A DNA stretch of 33,701 nt from Salinivenus sp. (GCA_018609755.1 JAHENZ010000276.1:1-33701), one strand, 5' to 3'. Positions 8,041 through 16,175 are shown, counted from the stretch's first letter. The notes: generated by a model from the sequence alone, not told the origin. Made by a program: numbers and translations.

Positions 8041-8961
8041 ATGAACGCGTCCCCCTCCCTGAATCAACAGCTCTGGGCGTACAGTCAACTGCTGCGCCCG
8101 GCCAACGTCGTCACGGCTCTCGCTGACGTGCTGGCGGGCCTCGCAGTAGCAGGAACCACCCTCTCCCTGAGTGGCGGAACGGCCCCTGTAGAACCGTTCT
8201 CAATAGGGGCGCTCCTCGTATCGACGGTCGGATTGTATGGAGGCGGCGTCGTTCTAAACGACGTCTTTGACGCGCCGCTCGACGCCGACGAACGCCCGGA
8301 GCGCCCCATCCCCAGCGGACGCGCCTCCCGCACCGGCGCCGCACTTTTCGGCGGGCTTCTCCTGGCCGCGGGCATTGGAACCGCCCTCCTCGTCAACATG
8401 GCAAGTGCTCTCGTGGCCATCCTGGTCGCCGGAGGCGCCGTCCTGTACGACATTTCCGCAAAGCACCACGTCGTCTACGGTCCGGTAATGATGGGGCTGT
8501 GCCGTGGGGGGAATCTTCTGCTCGGCGTGAGTGCCGTACCCGCCCTCCTTCTCCAAAACACGTATCTCGTCCTCCTTCCCCTCGCGTTCGTCGGCGCAAT
8601 CACGAGCATTAGTCAAGGGGAAGTGCACGGCGGGAAGCGCCGGACTGGGCTGCTGGCCCTGGGCCTCATCGCAGGCGTTCTCGGCAGTCTTTTTGCACTG
8701 GGATTCCGTGGGGACTACCGGGGCCTTCACGCCGCTCCGTTCGCCCTGCTCCTTGCCGTCCAGGTGGTGCCCCCATTCGTGCGGGCTGCCCGAACCCCGG
8801 CCCCCGAACCGATTCAGGATGCCGTACAATCGGGCGTAGTGGCCTTGATTCCGCTCAACGCCGCCCTTGCAGCCGGGTTCGGTGGCTGGGCCTACGGCGG
8901 GCTCGTCCTTGCCTTGCTCCCGGTGTCGTTCGGTCTATCCCGCCTCTTCGACGTAACATAG
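8041..8961 (+). CDS. eboC: EboC, UbiA-family membrane prenyltransferase
   Basis: A 306-residue polytopic inner-membrane protein with about eight to nine hydrophobic helices. It belongs to the UbiA superfamily, which transfers a prenyl chain from a prenyl diphosphate to an acceptor. The first Mg-diphosphate motif is clear: NDVFDAPLDADERPERPIPSG (Asn73, Asp74, Asp77, Asp81). The second acidic motif is reduced to YDISAKHH (Asp137) followed by GPVMMGLCRGGNLLLG, a form I associate with EboC. The prenyl donor and acceptor are unknown. It is the only multi-spanning membrane enzyme of the six ebo products, so it may anchor the pathway at the inner membrane. eboD begins 53 bp downstream. Confidence 0.9.
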   Translation: MNASPSLNQQLWAYSQLLRPANVVTALADVLAGLAVAGTTLSLSGGTAPVEPFSIGALLVSTVGLYGGGVVLNDVFDAPLDADERPERPIPSGRASRTGAALFGGLLLAAGIGTALLVNMASALVAILVAGGAVLYDISAKHHVVYGPVMMGLCRGGNLLLGVSAVPALLLQNTYLVLLPLAFVGAITSISQGEVHGGKRRTGLLALGLIAGVLGSLFALGFRGDYRGLHAAPFALLLAVQVVPPFVRAARTPAPEPIQDAVQSGVVALIPLNAALAAGFGGWAYGGLVLALLPVSFGLSRLFDVT

Positions 8962-9014
8962 CCGCCGAGGACGGGTACGAGAAGTGCTTCTGATCAGTTG
9001 TAGATTTCTCCCGC

Positions 9015-10223
9015 ATGCAGTCGATTCACCAGGAGTTTTCGGTCTCATTCTCGTACGACGTTCACTTCACGAAGACCCTCTTTCATCCGGACAACGAGTT
9101 ACTGGTCGATGCCGTTGCCGACCCGGACGAGCCGATGCCGAAGAAGATGGTGGCCGTCGTCGACGAGGGCTTGCTTGACCATCACGAGTCCCTCCTGGAT
9201 CAGATCCAAGCCTACACGGATGCGCACGACGAGACGCTCGATTTGGCGGCCTCGCCGATCGTGGTGCCGGGCGGAGAAGCGGCAAAAAATGACCCCGATC
9301 TCGTGGACGACATCCATGAAGTCATCTACGAGACGCGGCTCGACCGGCACGCCTACGTTCTTGCCGTAGGAGGCGGGGCGGTGTTGGACTTGGCCGGATA
9401 CGCCGCCGGGACCGCCCACCGAGGCATTCGACTCATTCGCGTCCCCACCACGGTCCTCTCCCAAAACGACTCGGGGGTGGGAGTGAAGAACGGCATCAAC
9501 GCCTTCGACACGAAGAACTTCCTCGGCACCTTCGATCCCCCCGACGCGGTGTTGAACGACCTGTCCTTTCTTCGCACGCTGGACGACCGCGACTGGCGCG
9601 CGGGAATTTCCGAGGCCATCAAGGTGGGTCTTCTCAAAGACGCAGCGTTCTTCGACTACTTGTGCGAGCACGCCGCTGCACTCGCCCCGCCCACACGCGA
9701 CCTGGACGCGATGAGTCACGTCGTCCACCGCTGCGCGGCACTGCACCTCAACCACATCGCCACGTCCGGCGATCCGTTCGAAAAGGGAAGCTCTCGCCCA
9801 CTCGACTTTGGCCACTGGGCCGCCCACAAGCTAGAGGAGCTGACCAACTACACATTGCGACACGGCGAGGCGGTGGCCATCGGCATTGCGCTCGACTGTG
9901 CCTATTCCCACCTCGTCGGACGCCTTTCGGCCGAGGAGCTTGACCAGATTCTGGATCTCACGTCAGCGCTCGGATTTGACCTCTACGTCCCCGAGCTGGA
10001 CCAACACCTCGACGAGCCCGACCACCCCGACTGCCTGTTCCAGGGGCTCGACAGCTTCCGCGAACATCTGGGCGGCGAGCTCACAATCATGCTCCTAGAT
10101 GCGATCGGCCAGGGGATCGAGGTCCACTCCGTCGACCGAGATCGGTACCGAAAGGCCGTGTCGATCCTTCGGGATCAACAGGGCGCGCGCACCGACATAG
10201 CACGTTCCCAACCACTCTCCTGA
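9015..10223 (+). CDS. eboD: EboD, 3-dehydroquinate-synthase-like sugar phosphate cyclase
   Basis: A 402-residue member of the sugar phosphate cyclase superfamily. The NAD-binding stretch is VGGGAVLDLAGYAAGT (residues 118-133). The zinc ligands are Glu200 (ISEAIKVG), His267 (DFGHWAAH) and His283 (LRHGEAVAIG). The active-site loop reads LSQNDSGVGVKNGIN (residues 148-162), where true DHQ synthases usually have a DASVGGKTGIN-type sequence. It is therefore an EboD-type cyclase rather than the housekeeping aroB product. The true substrate, probably a phosphorylated sugar or keto-acid sugar, is unknown. It is the last gene of the ebo run and meets galK tail to tail with a 93-bp gap. ATG 9015 opens just before the conserved start FSVSFSYDVHFT. 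Confidence 0.9.
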   Translation: MQSIHQEFSVSFSYDVHFTKTLFHPDNELLVDAVADPDEPMPKKMVAVVDEGLLDHHESLLDQIQAYTDAHDETLDLAASPIVVPGGEAAKNDPDLVDDIHEVIYETRLDRHAYVLAVGGGAVLDLAGYAAGTAHRGIRLIRVPTTVLSQNDSGVGVKNGINAFDTKNFLGTFDPPDAVLNDLSFLRTLDDRDWRAGISEAIKVGLLKDAAFFDYLCEHAAALAPPTRDLDAMSHVVHRCAALHLNHIATSGDPFEKGSSRPLDFGHWAAHKLEELTNYTLRHGEAVAIGIALDCAYSHLVGRLSAEELDQILDLTSALGFDLYVPELDQHLDEPDHPDCLFQGLDSFREHLGGELTIMLLDAIGQGIEVHSVDRDRYRKAVSILRDQQGARTDIARSQPLS

Positions 10224-10256
10224 ACCAAGCGGCCGTAACTGCGGGAGAGTTGCCGC

Positions 10257-10287
10257 CGGGGGCTAGCCTCTCCATACATCGCCCCCG
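10257..10287. terminator. Possible bidirectional hairpin between convergent eboD and galK
   Basis: CGGGGGC (10257-10263) pairs with GCCCCCG (10281-10287) across a 17-nt loop, with TTT following on the plus strand. The stem is short and the loop long, so it is only a weak terminator candidate. The position between two convergent genes fits. Confidence 0.3.
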
Positions 10288-10316
10288 TTTCAACGAATTC
10301 GCCGACCCGTCGTGAA

Positions 10317-11525
10317 TTACCGCCCAACGACTCCGACGCCGGGAGCCGGCTGGCAGGCTAGCATCTCCAGCTCCGCTCCAAACCGCTCGGCGTATGCCTG
10401 CACCACCTCTTGCGCTTGAGCCTTTCCATACCCCGTTCGGGTCCACGCCATCACCGCACCCCCAAACCCTGCTCCCGTCAGACGCGCCCCGAGCACTCCC
10501 CCCTGTTCGCGGAGCTGATCCACGACAAAGTCGAGCGCCTCCGTGCTGTTTTCGTAATCTGCCCGCGAGCTGGCGTGCGACTCAAACAAAAGCGTCCCGG
10601 CCTCCTCCCGCTCTCCGGCCTCCAACAGCTGCACCATCCGTTGCACCCGACGGTGCTCCGTGGTTACGTGCCGGGCCCGACGATAGAGTGTTTCCGGCAA
10701 TTGTTCTCTGAGCTGCTCCAACCGTGCGGGCGGCACGTCCACCAGATGCTCAACCTCCTTCATTCCCAGCAGGGATCGCAACTCCTCCCGCACGGCCCGC
10801 GACTCATCATGCCGTTCCTGGTACCCGCCCTCGGACAGGGCATGGGCCTGATGCGTCCGAAAAATCCAGATCTTTGTCTCCGGCGGAAAGGGCACTGAGT
10901 CAATCTCCTCCGTCCGCGCATCGAGCCGTACGAGCCGGTCGGCGCCCCCAAGCGCAACCACCGCCTGATCGAGCAACCCGCACGGGACCCCCACAAACTC
11001 ATTTTCTGCCCGCTGCGCAAGTCGGGCCAGTTCCCCGAGCTCAAACTTGCCCCCGTACGCCTCGCTCATAGCAACCCCGCTGGCGAGCTCCAACGCCGCA
11101 CTGGAGCTAAGTCCCGCTCCGACCGGCAGTGTGCTTCCCACCCGAAGCTCAAAACCCACCGGCAACTCCAACCCCTCCGACCGTAGGACGTTGATCATTC
11201 CCAGCACGTAATTTGCCCATCCCTCCGTTCCAGACTGCCGCTCAATCCGGTTCAGGTCCACCTCCACGGTCGGTACGTCGGCTTCGCTCCGCAAGCGGAC
11301 CTGCCGGTCGGATTGGCGTCGGAGGGCCACCTCCACCCGGCGGTCGATCGTCGCCCCCATCACCCATCCTCCATTGTAGTCGGTGTGGTTGCCGATAAAT
11401 TCGACCCGCCCGGGCGCCGAAGCACGGACGTCGACCGGATCCTCGATTTCTAAAACCGATGCGATATCCGGAGACCGCTCCTCGGCAGATCCCCGGTTGA
11501 ATCGCTTCTCAGAAGACTGGCCCAT
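10317..11525 (-). CDS. galK: Galactokinase-like GHMP kinase
   Basis: A cytosolic 402-residue GHMP-superfamily sugar kinase, closest to galactokinase (galactose + ATP to galactose-1-phosphate). The sugar-binding signature is APGRVEFIGNHTDYNGG (residues 37-53). The ATP-binding loop is LPVGAGLSSSAAL (133-145), the catalytic base region is VPCGLLDQAV with Asp186, and the third motif is LTGAGFGGAV. The signature departs from the classic GRVNLIGEHTDYN: Glu42 replaces Asn, and Asn46 replaces the Glu that contacts galactose. Specificity is therefore uncertain, though the overall assignment is firm. It lies 78 bp downstream of the oxidoreductase gene on the same strand and may be its last operon partner. 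Confidence 0.85.
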   Translation of the reverse strand: MGQSSEKRFNRGSAEERSPDIASVLEIEDPVDVRASAPGRVEFIGNHTDYNGGWVMGATIDRRVEVALRRQSDRQVRLRSEADVPTVEVDLNRIERQSGTEGWANYVLGMINVLRSEGLELPVGFELRVGSTLPVGAGLSSSAALELASGVAMSEAYGGKFELGELARLAQRAENEFVGVPCGLLDQAVVALGGADRLVRLDARTEEIDSVPFPPETKIWIFRTHQAHALSEGGYQERHDESRAVREELRSLLGMKEVEHLVDVPPARLEQLREQLPETLYRRARHVTTEHRRVQRMVQLLEAGEREEAGTLLFESHASSRADYENSTEALDFVVDQLREQGGVLGARLTGAGFGGAVMAWTRTGYGKAQAQEVVQAYAERFGAELEMLACQPAPGVGVVGR

Positions 11526-11603
11526 CGAACAGGTGTACGTCTAGAGACTCACGACCGCCGGCGATTCCCCCACCGGCGCCTCCCCCTCAACTCTCAGCGT
11601 TCA

Positions 11604-12935
11604 CTATGCGTCCGCAGAGGTGGTCTGTGGCTTGCCTCCTCGGTTGAGTTTCGTCTGTCCCGGTGCGGGCACGTCGGGAATGGGAAGCGAGCTGAACTTG
11701 TAGGTATCGGGGCCAAGGTCGAGCTCGGCGTTCATCACGTCGTCCCAGGTAATTTCCTGACCGGTGTAGGCGGCTTCTCGCCCCATAATGGCCGTCAGCA
11801 CGCTCTCCGCGACACGCTGCCCCTCGTTGAGAGGATCTCCGTTTCGAATGCTCGCCACGAGATCGGCGTGCTCCTGTACGTAGGGATTCACATCTTCCCC
11901 TTCGTAGGTCCAGTTCGTCTCGCCCTCAATTTTCGAGTGGCCGTCCGAGGTACCCTTCGTACCGATGATGTGCTCTTCCACACGGGATGGGGTTCCTTCC
12001 TGCTGGCGACACATGCTGTAGACCCGCGCCCCATTCTCGTACTGAAACTCGATGCCAAAGTGATCGAAGATGTGACCGTACGAGGGATCGGTGCGCACCT
12101 GTCGGCCACCCACCCCCAATGCCTTCACCGGATGATCCTGCAGGGCCCAATTCGCCACGTCGATGTTGTGGACGTGCTGCTCGACGATGTGGTCGCCGGA
12201 GAGCCACGTAAAGTAGAGCCAGTTGCGGACCTGCCACTCCATGTCACTCATGCCCGGCTTCCGCTCGTGGTGCCACAACCCGCCTTGATTCCAGTACACC
12301 TGGGCGGTCTTCACGTCGCCGATCGCACCGTCGTGAATGCGCTTCATCGCGGCCCGGTACGCTGGATCGTGCCGGCGCTGCGTCCCCGCGACGACGGCGA
12401 GGCCTTTGTCTTCCGCCATCTTGGACGACTCGATCACCGACCGAATGCCCGTCGGATCCACGGCGACCGGCTTCTCCATGAAGACGTGGGTCCCGGACTC
12501 GATTGCCGCCCGGAGATGCTGCGGACGGAAGGCCGGGGGGGTCGCAAGAATCACGAGGTCCACGTCACTGTCCAGCACCTTCTCATAGGCGTCGAAGCCA
12601 AGGAAGGTATGATCCTGATCCACCTGGAAGCTGTCCCCGAGGCGCTCCTTCAGCTGCTCCTTCGACTCCTCCATCCGATCCTGAAAGAGGTCGCCCATCG
12701 CCACGAGCTCGATCCCGTCGGACGATCGATAGCAATCATTGGCGGCGCCCGTCCCTCGCCCCCCACAGCCCACGAGGCCGAGGCGGATGGTGTCGGTGCC
12801 CCCGGCGTACGCAAAGTTGCCCGACGCCATAAGGGCCGAGGCGCCGGCGGTGGCAATGGTGCTACGCTTTACAAAATCGCGTCGGGTAATGCCGTCCCCG
12901 GAATCGGGGCCGTTCTGATCGTTGTCGTGACTCAT
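11604..12935 (-). CDS. Tat-exported Gfo/Idh/MocA family oxidoreductase
   Basis: A 443-residue NAD(P)-dependent sugar or cyclitol oxidoreductase. I chose ATG 12935 because it opens directly into a twin-arginine signal, TRRDFVKRSTIATAG, with Arg18 and Arg19. The longer open frame starting at 13046 would bury this signal. The mature part begins with the Rossmann motif LGLVGCGGRGTGA (residues 52-64) and contains the EKPVAVDP motif (Glu154-Lys155-Pro156) typical of the family. Folded export by Tat fits a protein that carries its nucleotide to the periplasm. The substrate is not evident. GH109 glycosidases share this fold and the Tat signal and are a less likely alternative. It starts 50 bp after the SUMF1-like gene and is followed by galK. 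Confidence 0.9.
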   Translation of the reverse strand: MSHDNDQNGPDSGDGITRRDFVKRSTIATAGASALMASGNFAYAGGTDTIRLGLVGCGGRGTGAANDCYRSSDGIELVAMGDLFQDRMEESKEQLKERLGDSFQVDQDHTFLGFDAYEKVLDSDVDLVILATPPAFRPQHLRAAIESGTHVFMEKPVAVDPTGIRSVIESSKMAEDKGLAVVAGTQRRHDPAYRAAMKRIHDGAIGDVKTAQVYWNQGGLWHHERKPGMSDMEWQVRNWLYFTWLSGDHIVEQHVHNIDVANWALQDHPVKALGVGGRQVRTDPSYGHIFDHFGIEFQYENGARVYSMCRQQEGTPSRVEEHIIGTKGTSDGHSKIEGETNWTYEGEDVNPYVQEHADLVASIRNGDPLNEGQRVAESVLTAIMGREAAYTGQEITWDDVMNAELDLGPDTYKFSSLPIPDVPAPGQTKLNRGGKPQTTSADA

Positions 12936-12985
12936 GATTTTGGATTCAAGTGGAAGGTAGAAAAATCGCAAGTGAAAGGCGCCCG

Positions 12986-13855
12986 TCAGTTGCTCACCGT
13001 GCGCACGACCCGGAAGCCGACAAAGGGAGCGTCCGAGAGCCACCATTGGCTTTTCGGCAACTGGGGATCGGACTCCTGCCAGGCGGGCAATTTTTGCTGG
13101 TGGGCCGAACAGTGCGTCTCATCTGCGCTGCTCTGGTACGATCCCCCCCAAACCTGTGGCGTGGAGTCCTCCCCTGCGTCCGTCGGCCTCACGTGCTCCG
13201 CCGCGTTTCCCAACTGATCGTAAACGCCGATGTCACTGGGCGCTAGGGACGCTGCAGGGTGTGCCTCCTCGTCCGCGTTGCCCTGGTACCATGCTCGCTC
13301 CCCGAGCTGGTTGGCACCCCAATTCTGCGCTCCATCGTAGCCAAGCTGACAGGCGTGTTTCCACTCCGCAGGGGTGGGGAGGCGGTACGAATGCTCGGTC
13401 TTCCCCGAAAGCCAGCGAGCGTACTGCTGCGCCGCATTCCGCGTGACCGCCAGCGCCGGGTACTCCTCTTGTCCAAACCCCGGAATCTCGTTGCCGAACC
13501 CATAGGGTTTGCTCGGAAGCGAGATTGCATCCGCCTCGGCCTCGTCAAGGCCCTCCATGTCTTCATCGAGCCGATAGGTATCGAAGGCGTCCCAGCGCAC
13601 CTCCGTCCGTGCCATCCAGAAGGCGTCGACGGTCCGTTCCTCCCCGTTCACGGTGACGGAACCGCCGGGCACCCGCACCATATCGAATTCGACCAGCGTC
13701 TTGGGAATGGACTCGGTGTACGTTTCCGCGGAATCGTCCAGCGGGGCCGGGGCCGCTGAGCGATCGGGAGCCTCGTTCTCGACGTCCAGTCCCAGGGGGA
13801 CGAGGCCGAGCCCCACGAACAGAAAAATTATACTTCCCATTACGAGACTGCGCAT
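12986..13855 (-). CDS. SUMF1/FGE-sulfatase-domain protein with N-terminal signal anchor
   Basis: A 289-residue protein with one hydrophobic N-terminal segment (MGSIIFLFVGLGLVPLG) followed by an acidic linker. A formylglycine-generating-enzyme-type domain begins at FDMVRVPGGSV (about residues 57-67) and continues with AFWMARTEVRWDAF, YRLPTPAEWKHAC, GNAAEHV, WGGSY and FVGFRVVR. The region that carries the paired active-site cysteines in true FGE has only one Cys (ETHCSAHQQK). Sulfatase activation is therefore unlikely, and no sulfatase gene is in view. ATG 13855 is preferred because the longer start at 13876 would overlap the divergent apbE gene; ATG 13840 is a further alternative. It is probably the first gene of a run with the oxidoreductase and galK. 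Confidence 0.8.
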   Translation of the reverse strand: MRSLVMGSIIFLFVGLGLVPLGLDVENEAPDRSAAPAPLDDSAETYTESIPKTLVEFDMVRVPGGSVTVNGEERTVDAFWMARTEVRWDAFDTYRLDEDMEGLDEAEADAISLPSKPYGFGNEIPGFGQEEYPALAVTRNAAQQYARWLSGKTEHSYRLPTPAEWKHACQLGYDGAQNWGANQLGERAWYQGNADEEAHPAASLAPSDIGVYDQLGNAAEHVRPTDAGEDSTPQVWGGSYQSSADETHCSAHQQKLPAWQESDPQLPKSQWWLSDAPFVGFRVVRTVSN

Positions 13856-13857
13856 AC

Positions 13858-14880
13858 GTGGCTGTTCGTTCGTCAAATCGTGGTGCTGAGTTTTATCGGT
13901 GGTGTCAACGGCTTACAGCGTGCGTCCTCTTCTCGCTTCTGCTCCCGGTTCCCTCGGGGCAGGCACAAGACACGCCCCTTCAGCGGTTCGAGTACCGCCA
14001 GACCCGAATGGGCATGGCCGTCCGCGTCGTCTTGTACGCCCCAAGCGACAGCGTGGCCCGGCGGGCGGGCACGGCGGCGTATCGCCGGATGGCGGAGCTC
14101 GAACAAATCTTAAGCAGTTATCGGTCGTCGAGTGAGCTCAACCAGGTTCGTAAAGAGGCCGTCGGCTCCCCCGTTCGCGTGAGCGCCCCGCTCTTTACCG
14201 TTCTTCAGCAGGCCCAGCGGCTGGCCCGCCAGTCGGATGGCGCCTTTGACGTCACAGCCGGCCCCCTCTTCGACCTCTGGGCACGAGCCCGCGAAACCGG
14301 CACCCTCCCCGACTCTTCGGCCATACAGCGGACCCAAAAACGGACCGGATGGTCCAAGATCCAGCTGAATGAGACCCGCCGAACCGTCCGGCTGCAGGCA
14401 GACAGTATGCAATTGAATCTGGGTGGCATCGCAAAGGGGTACATTCTGGATCAAGCCCTGGATACCCTCCGTGCTCTCGGCATCTCTCGGGCCCTCATCG
14501 AAGCCGGCGGCGACCTCATAATGAGCGGGCCTCCCCCTTCAAAGGAGGGATGGCAGATCCAACTCCCCGGGGCAAACCCGGAAAGAGAGTCCCAAACGTA
14601 CGATCTTACTCACAGCGCCGTCTCCACATCCGGAGATACCTACCAGTCCGTCGTTATCAACGGCACGCGATACTCCCACGTCGTCGATCCCCGCACCGGT
14701 CTCGGCCTCACACATCACCTCTTGGTCACGATTATAGCGAAAAACGGAATGACGGCCGACGGCCTCGCCACCACCGTCAGTGTCCTCGGTCCGGAGGAGG
14801 GCCGTGCCTTCCTTCAAGAACACTACCCCGACGTCACGGCCTACATTCGCCCCCACCCCCAGTCTCTTTCCTCAGAGTAG
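13858..14880 (+). CDS. apbE: FAD:protein FMN transferase, exported
   Basis: A 340-residue ApbE-family enzyme that moves FMN from FAD onto a Thr of target flavoproteins outside the cytoplasm. The N-terminus carries a signal peptide (hydrophobic LTACVLFSLLLPVPSGQAQ, likely cleavage near residue 37), so it is periplasmic. Family motifs are RMGMAVRVVLY, SYRSSSELNQV, DGAFDVTAGPLFDLW, NLGGIAKGY (Gly189 to Lys193), IEAGGDL, SHVVDPRTG (Asp277 to Gly281) and MTADGLATT with Asp301 and Thr305 as likely metal ligands. GTG 13858 is the only start codon I find ahead of the signal peptide. It is two bases from the divergent SUMF1-like start. No obvious flavinylated target or Rnf/Nqr gene is in the window. 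Typical family length. Confidence 0.93.
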   Translation: MAVRSSNRGAEFYRWCQRLTACVLFSLLLPVPSGQAQDTPLQRFEYRQTRMGMAVRVVLYAPSDSVARRAGTAAYRRMAELEQILSSYRSSSELNQVRKEAVGSPVRVSAPLFTVLQQAQRLARQSDGAFDVTAGPLFDLWARARETGTLPDSSAIQRTQKRTGWSKIQLNETRRTVRLQADSMQLNLGGIAKGYILDQALDTLRALGISRALIEAGGDLIMSGPPPSKEGWQIQLPGANPERESQTYDLTHSAVSTSGDTYQSVVINGTRYSHVVDPRTGLGLTHHLLVTIIAKNGMTADGLATTVSVLGPEEGRAFLQEHYPDVTAYIRPHPQSLSSE

Positions 14881-14963
14881 TTCTTCAGAGTGAGCACGGC
14901 ACAACCATTCACATCCCTTACGAGGACGCTGACCGCCGAACGCAGAACGCCCTGTACGCTTAC

Positions 14964-15899
14964 TCAGGCGTCAAACGAATCCACCGACACATACGCGTCG
15001 ATCACAGCTTGCTCGCCCGATTTTCCGTCCATCGAGGCCCCGTGCTCCATCCCCACGATGCCCTCATACCCCTTCTCGTGGAGGTGCTTGAACACGTTAC
15101 GGAAATTAATTTCACCAGTGGTGGGCTCATTCCGGCCCGGGTGATCCCCCACTTGGACGTAGGCAATCTCGTCCCACGCCGCGTCGAGGTTGGGAATCAG
15201 GTTGCCCTCCGTAATCTGCTGATGGTACGCGTCGTAGAGAATCTTACAGGAGGGGCTGTCGACCGCCCGGCAAATTTCGTAGGCCTGAGCGGTATGAGTC
15301 AGAAACTGATTCGGGTGATCGCGGCGGTTATTGAGCGGCTCTAAGACCATCACCAAGTCGTGCGGCTCCAAAATCGCGGCCGCCTCGCGGAGCGTCTCGA
15401 TGAGATTCGCCCGCTGGTAGCCTTCGTCCAGGCGGAGATCACGGGCCCCGGGCACGACGGTCATCCACGTAGCGTTGACCCGCTGCGCCACTTCCACAGA
15501 CTCCCGAATCTCGTCGAGAAACTTCTGCCGGGGCTCGTCTTCGCCCGTCACCAGGGCCGGCTCGCCCCAACTGATCGAGTGCGCCACAAAGACGCCCATC
15601 TGCATGTTATGCTCTTCCAGGGCCCCTGCGATTCGTGTTTGCGTCCGTTTCGACCGGCCCTTCATTCCGTTGTCCTCCAACGCCGAAAAGCCGTGCTCGG
15701 CCATAAACGAAATCTGATCCACCGGATCCGACCCAGCGTGTGCTTCAAAGAGCCCAAAGTGGGGCGCATAGTTCAGATGAAAGTCCGCCGTTGGCTCTGA
15801 ACGAAACAGTGAAGACGCCACTGCATCCGTCGCGCCGGACGTGCCCAGGAGAGTTCCGCCCGCCAACGCACTCCGTCGTAAAAAATGACGCCGATTCAT
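14964..15899 (-). CDS. Tat-exported hydroxypyruvate-isomerase-like TIM-barrel protein
   Basis: A 311-residue sugar isomerase/epimerase-like protein closest to hydroxypyruvate isomerase (Hyi). ATG 15899 opens into NRRHFLRRSALAGG, a twin-arginine signal. The longer frame from 15917 adds six residues of little value. The barrel residues expected for a divalent metal are Glu187 (VLEPLN), Asp223 and His226 (YDAYHQQ) and Glu285 (GMEHG). The signature GDHPGRNEPTTGEINF (residues 251-266) is the Hyi hallmark. The reaction is probably an aldose-ketose or hydroxypyruvate-type isomerisation in the periplasm, but the substrate is unknown. It lies downstream of susD on the same strand, with a MITE-like element between them, and converges with apbE. 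Confidence 0.88.
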   Translation of the reverse strand: MNRRHFLRRSALAGGTLLGTSGATDAVASSLFRSEPTADFHLNYAPHFGLFEAHAGSDPVDQISFMAEHGFSALEDNGMKGRSKRTQTRIAGALEEHNMQMGVFVAHSISWGEPALVTGEDEPRQKFLDEIRESVEVAQRVNATWMTVVPGARDLRLDEGYQRANLIETLREAAAILEPHDLVMVLEPLNNRRDHPNQFLTHTAQAYEICRAVDSPSCKILYDAYHQQITEGNLIPNLDAAWDEIAYVQVGDHPGRNEPTTGEINFRNVFKHLHEKGYEGIVGMEHGASMDGKSGEQAVIDAYVSVDSFDA

Positions 15900-15984
15900 A
15901 ACCGCTCTGCTGCACAACTCAAGTCAAAAAACGAGCTTCCCACAAAACGACCGTACGCCCGGCCCGCAGGGAATACGGACCGGG

Positions 15985-16115
15985 CAAGTGGTGCGTCAAG
16001 TTTTCCACGTCGAGTCGATCGTTGATCGATGGACTGGTATTCAGCCCATTGAAGCAGCATTCAGATCAACGTATTCAATTCGACACCTGACATCTTCGAC
16101 TTGACTGACCACTAG
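15985..16115 (+). mobile_element. MITE-like inverted-repeat element, copy B
   Basis: A 131-bp second copy of the element at 2471-2600, in the same orientation and about 82% identical. Both ends are the best-conserved parts. The left end reads CAAGTGGTGCGTCAAG and the right end, on the other strand, CTAGTGGTCAGTCAAG. The left CTAG has become CAAG. It lies between the start of the Hyi-like gene and the end of susD, both on the minus strand, so a transcript running out of susD would pass through it and could fold its ends together. Confidence 0.75.
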
Positions 16116-16154
16116 GTCGGGCCAATCACGATAAGCGATCAATCGTCCGCTTAA

Positions 16155-16175
16155 TCCCAAGTAGCTCCCTTGGGA
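16155..16175 (-). terminator. Short hairpin directly after susD
   Basis: TCCCAAG (16155-16161) and CTTGGGA (16169-16175) form a 7-bp stem with a 7-nt loop that touches the susD stop codon. No long T-run follows on the minus strand (only TTAAG), so termination would be weak or factor-assisted. Confidence 0.4.

Noticed and set aside
11556-11578. CGCCGG...CCGGCG inverted repeat between the oxidoreductase and galK
   Set aside because: Only a 6-bp stem with an 11-nt loop in GC-rich DNA and no T-run; too weak to call a terminator.
11604-13046. Long version of the oxidoreductase starting at 13046
   Set aside because: It would put 37 extra residues before the twin-arginine signal and overlap the upstream SUMF1-like gene; ATG 12935 is far better.
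11868-13217. 449-codon plus-strand open frame
   Set aside because: Antisense to the oxidoreductase and SUMF1-like genes, both of which have clear motifs. The antisense product has none.
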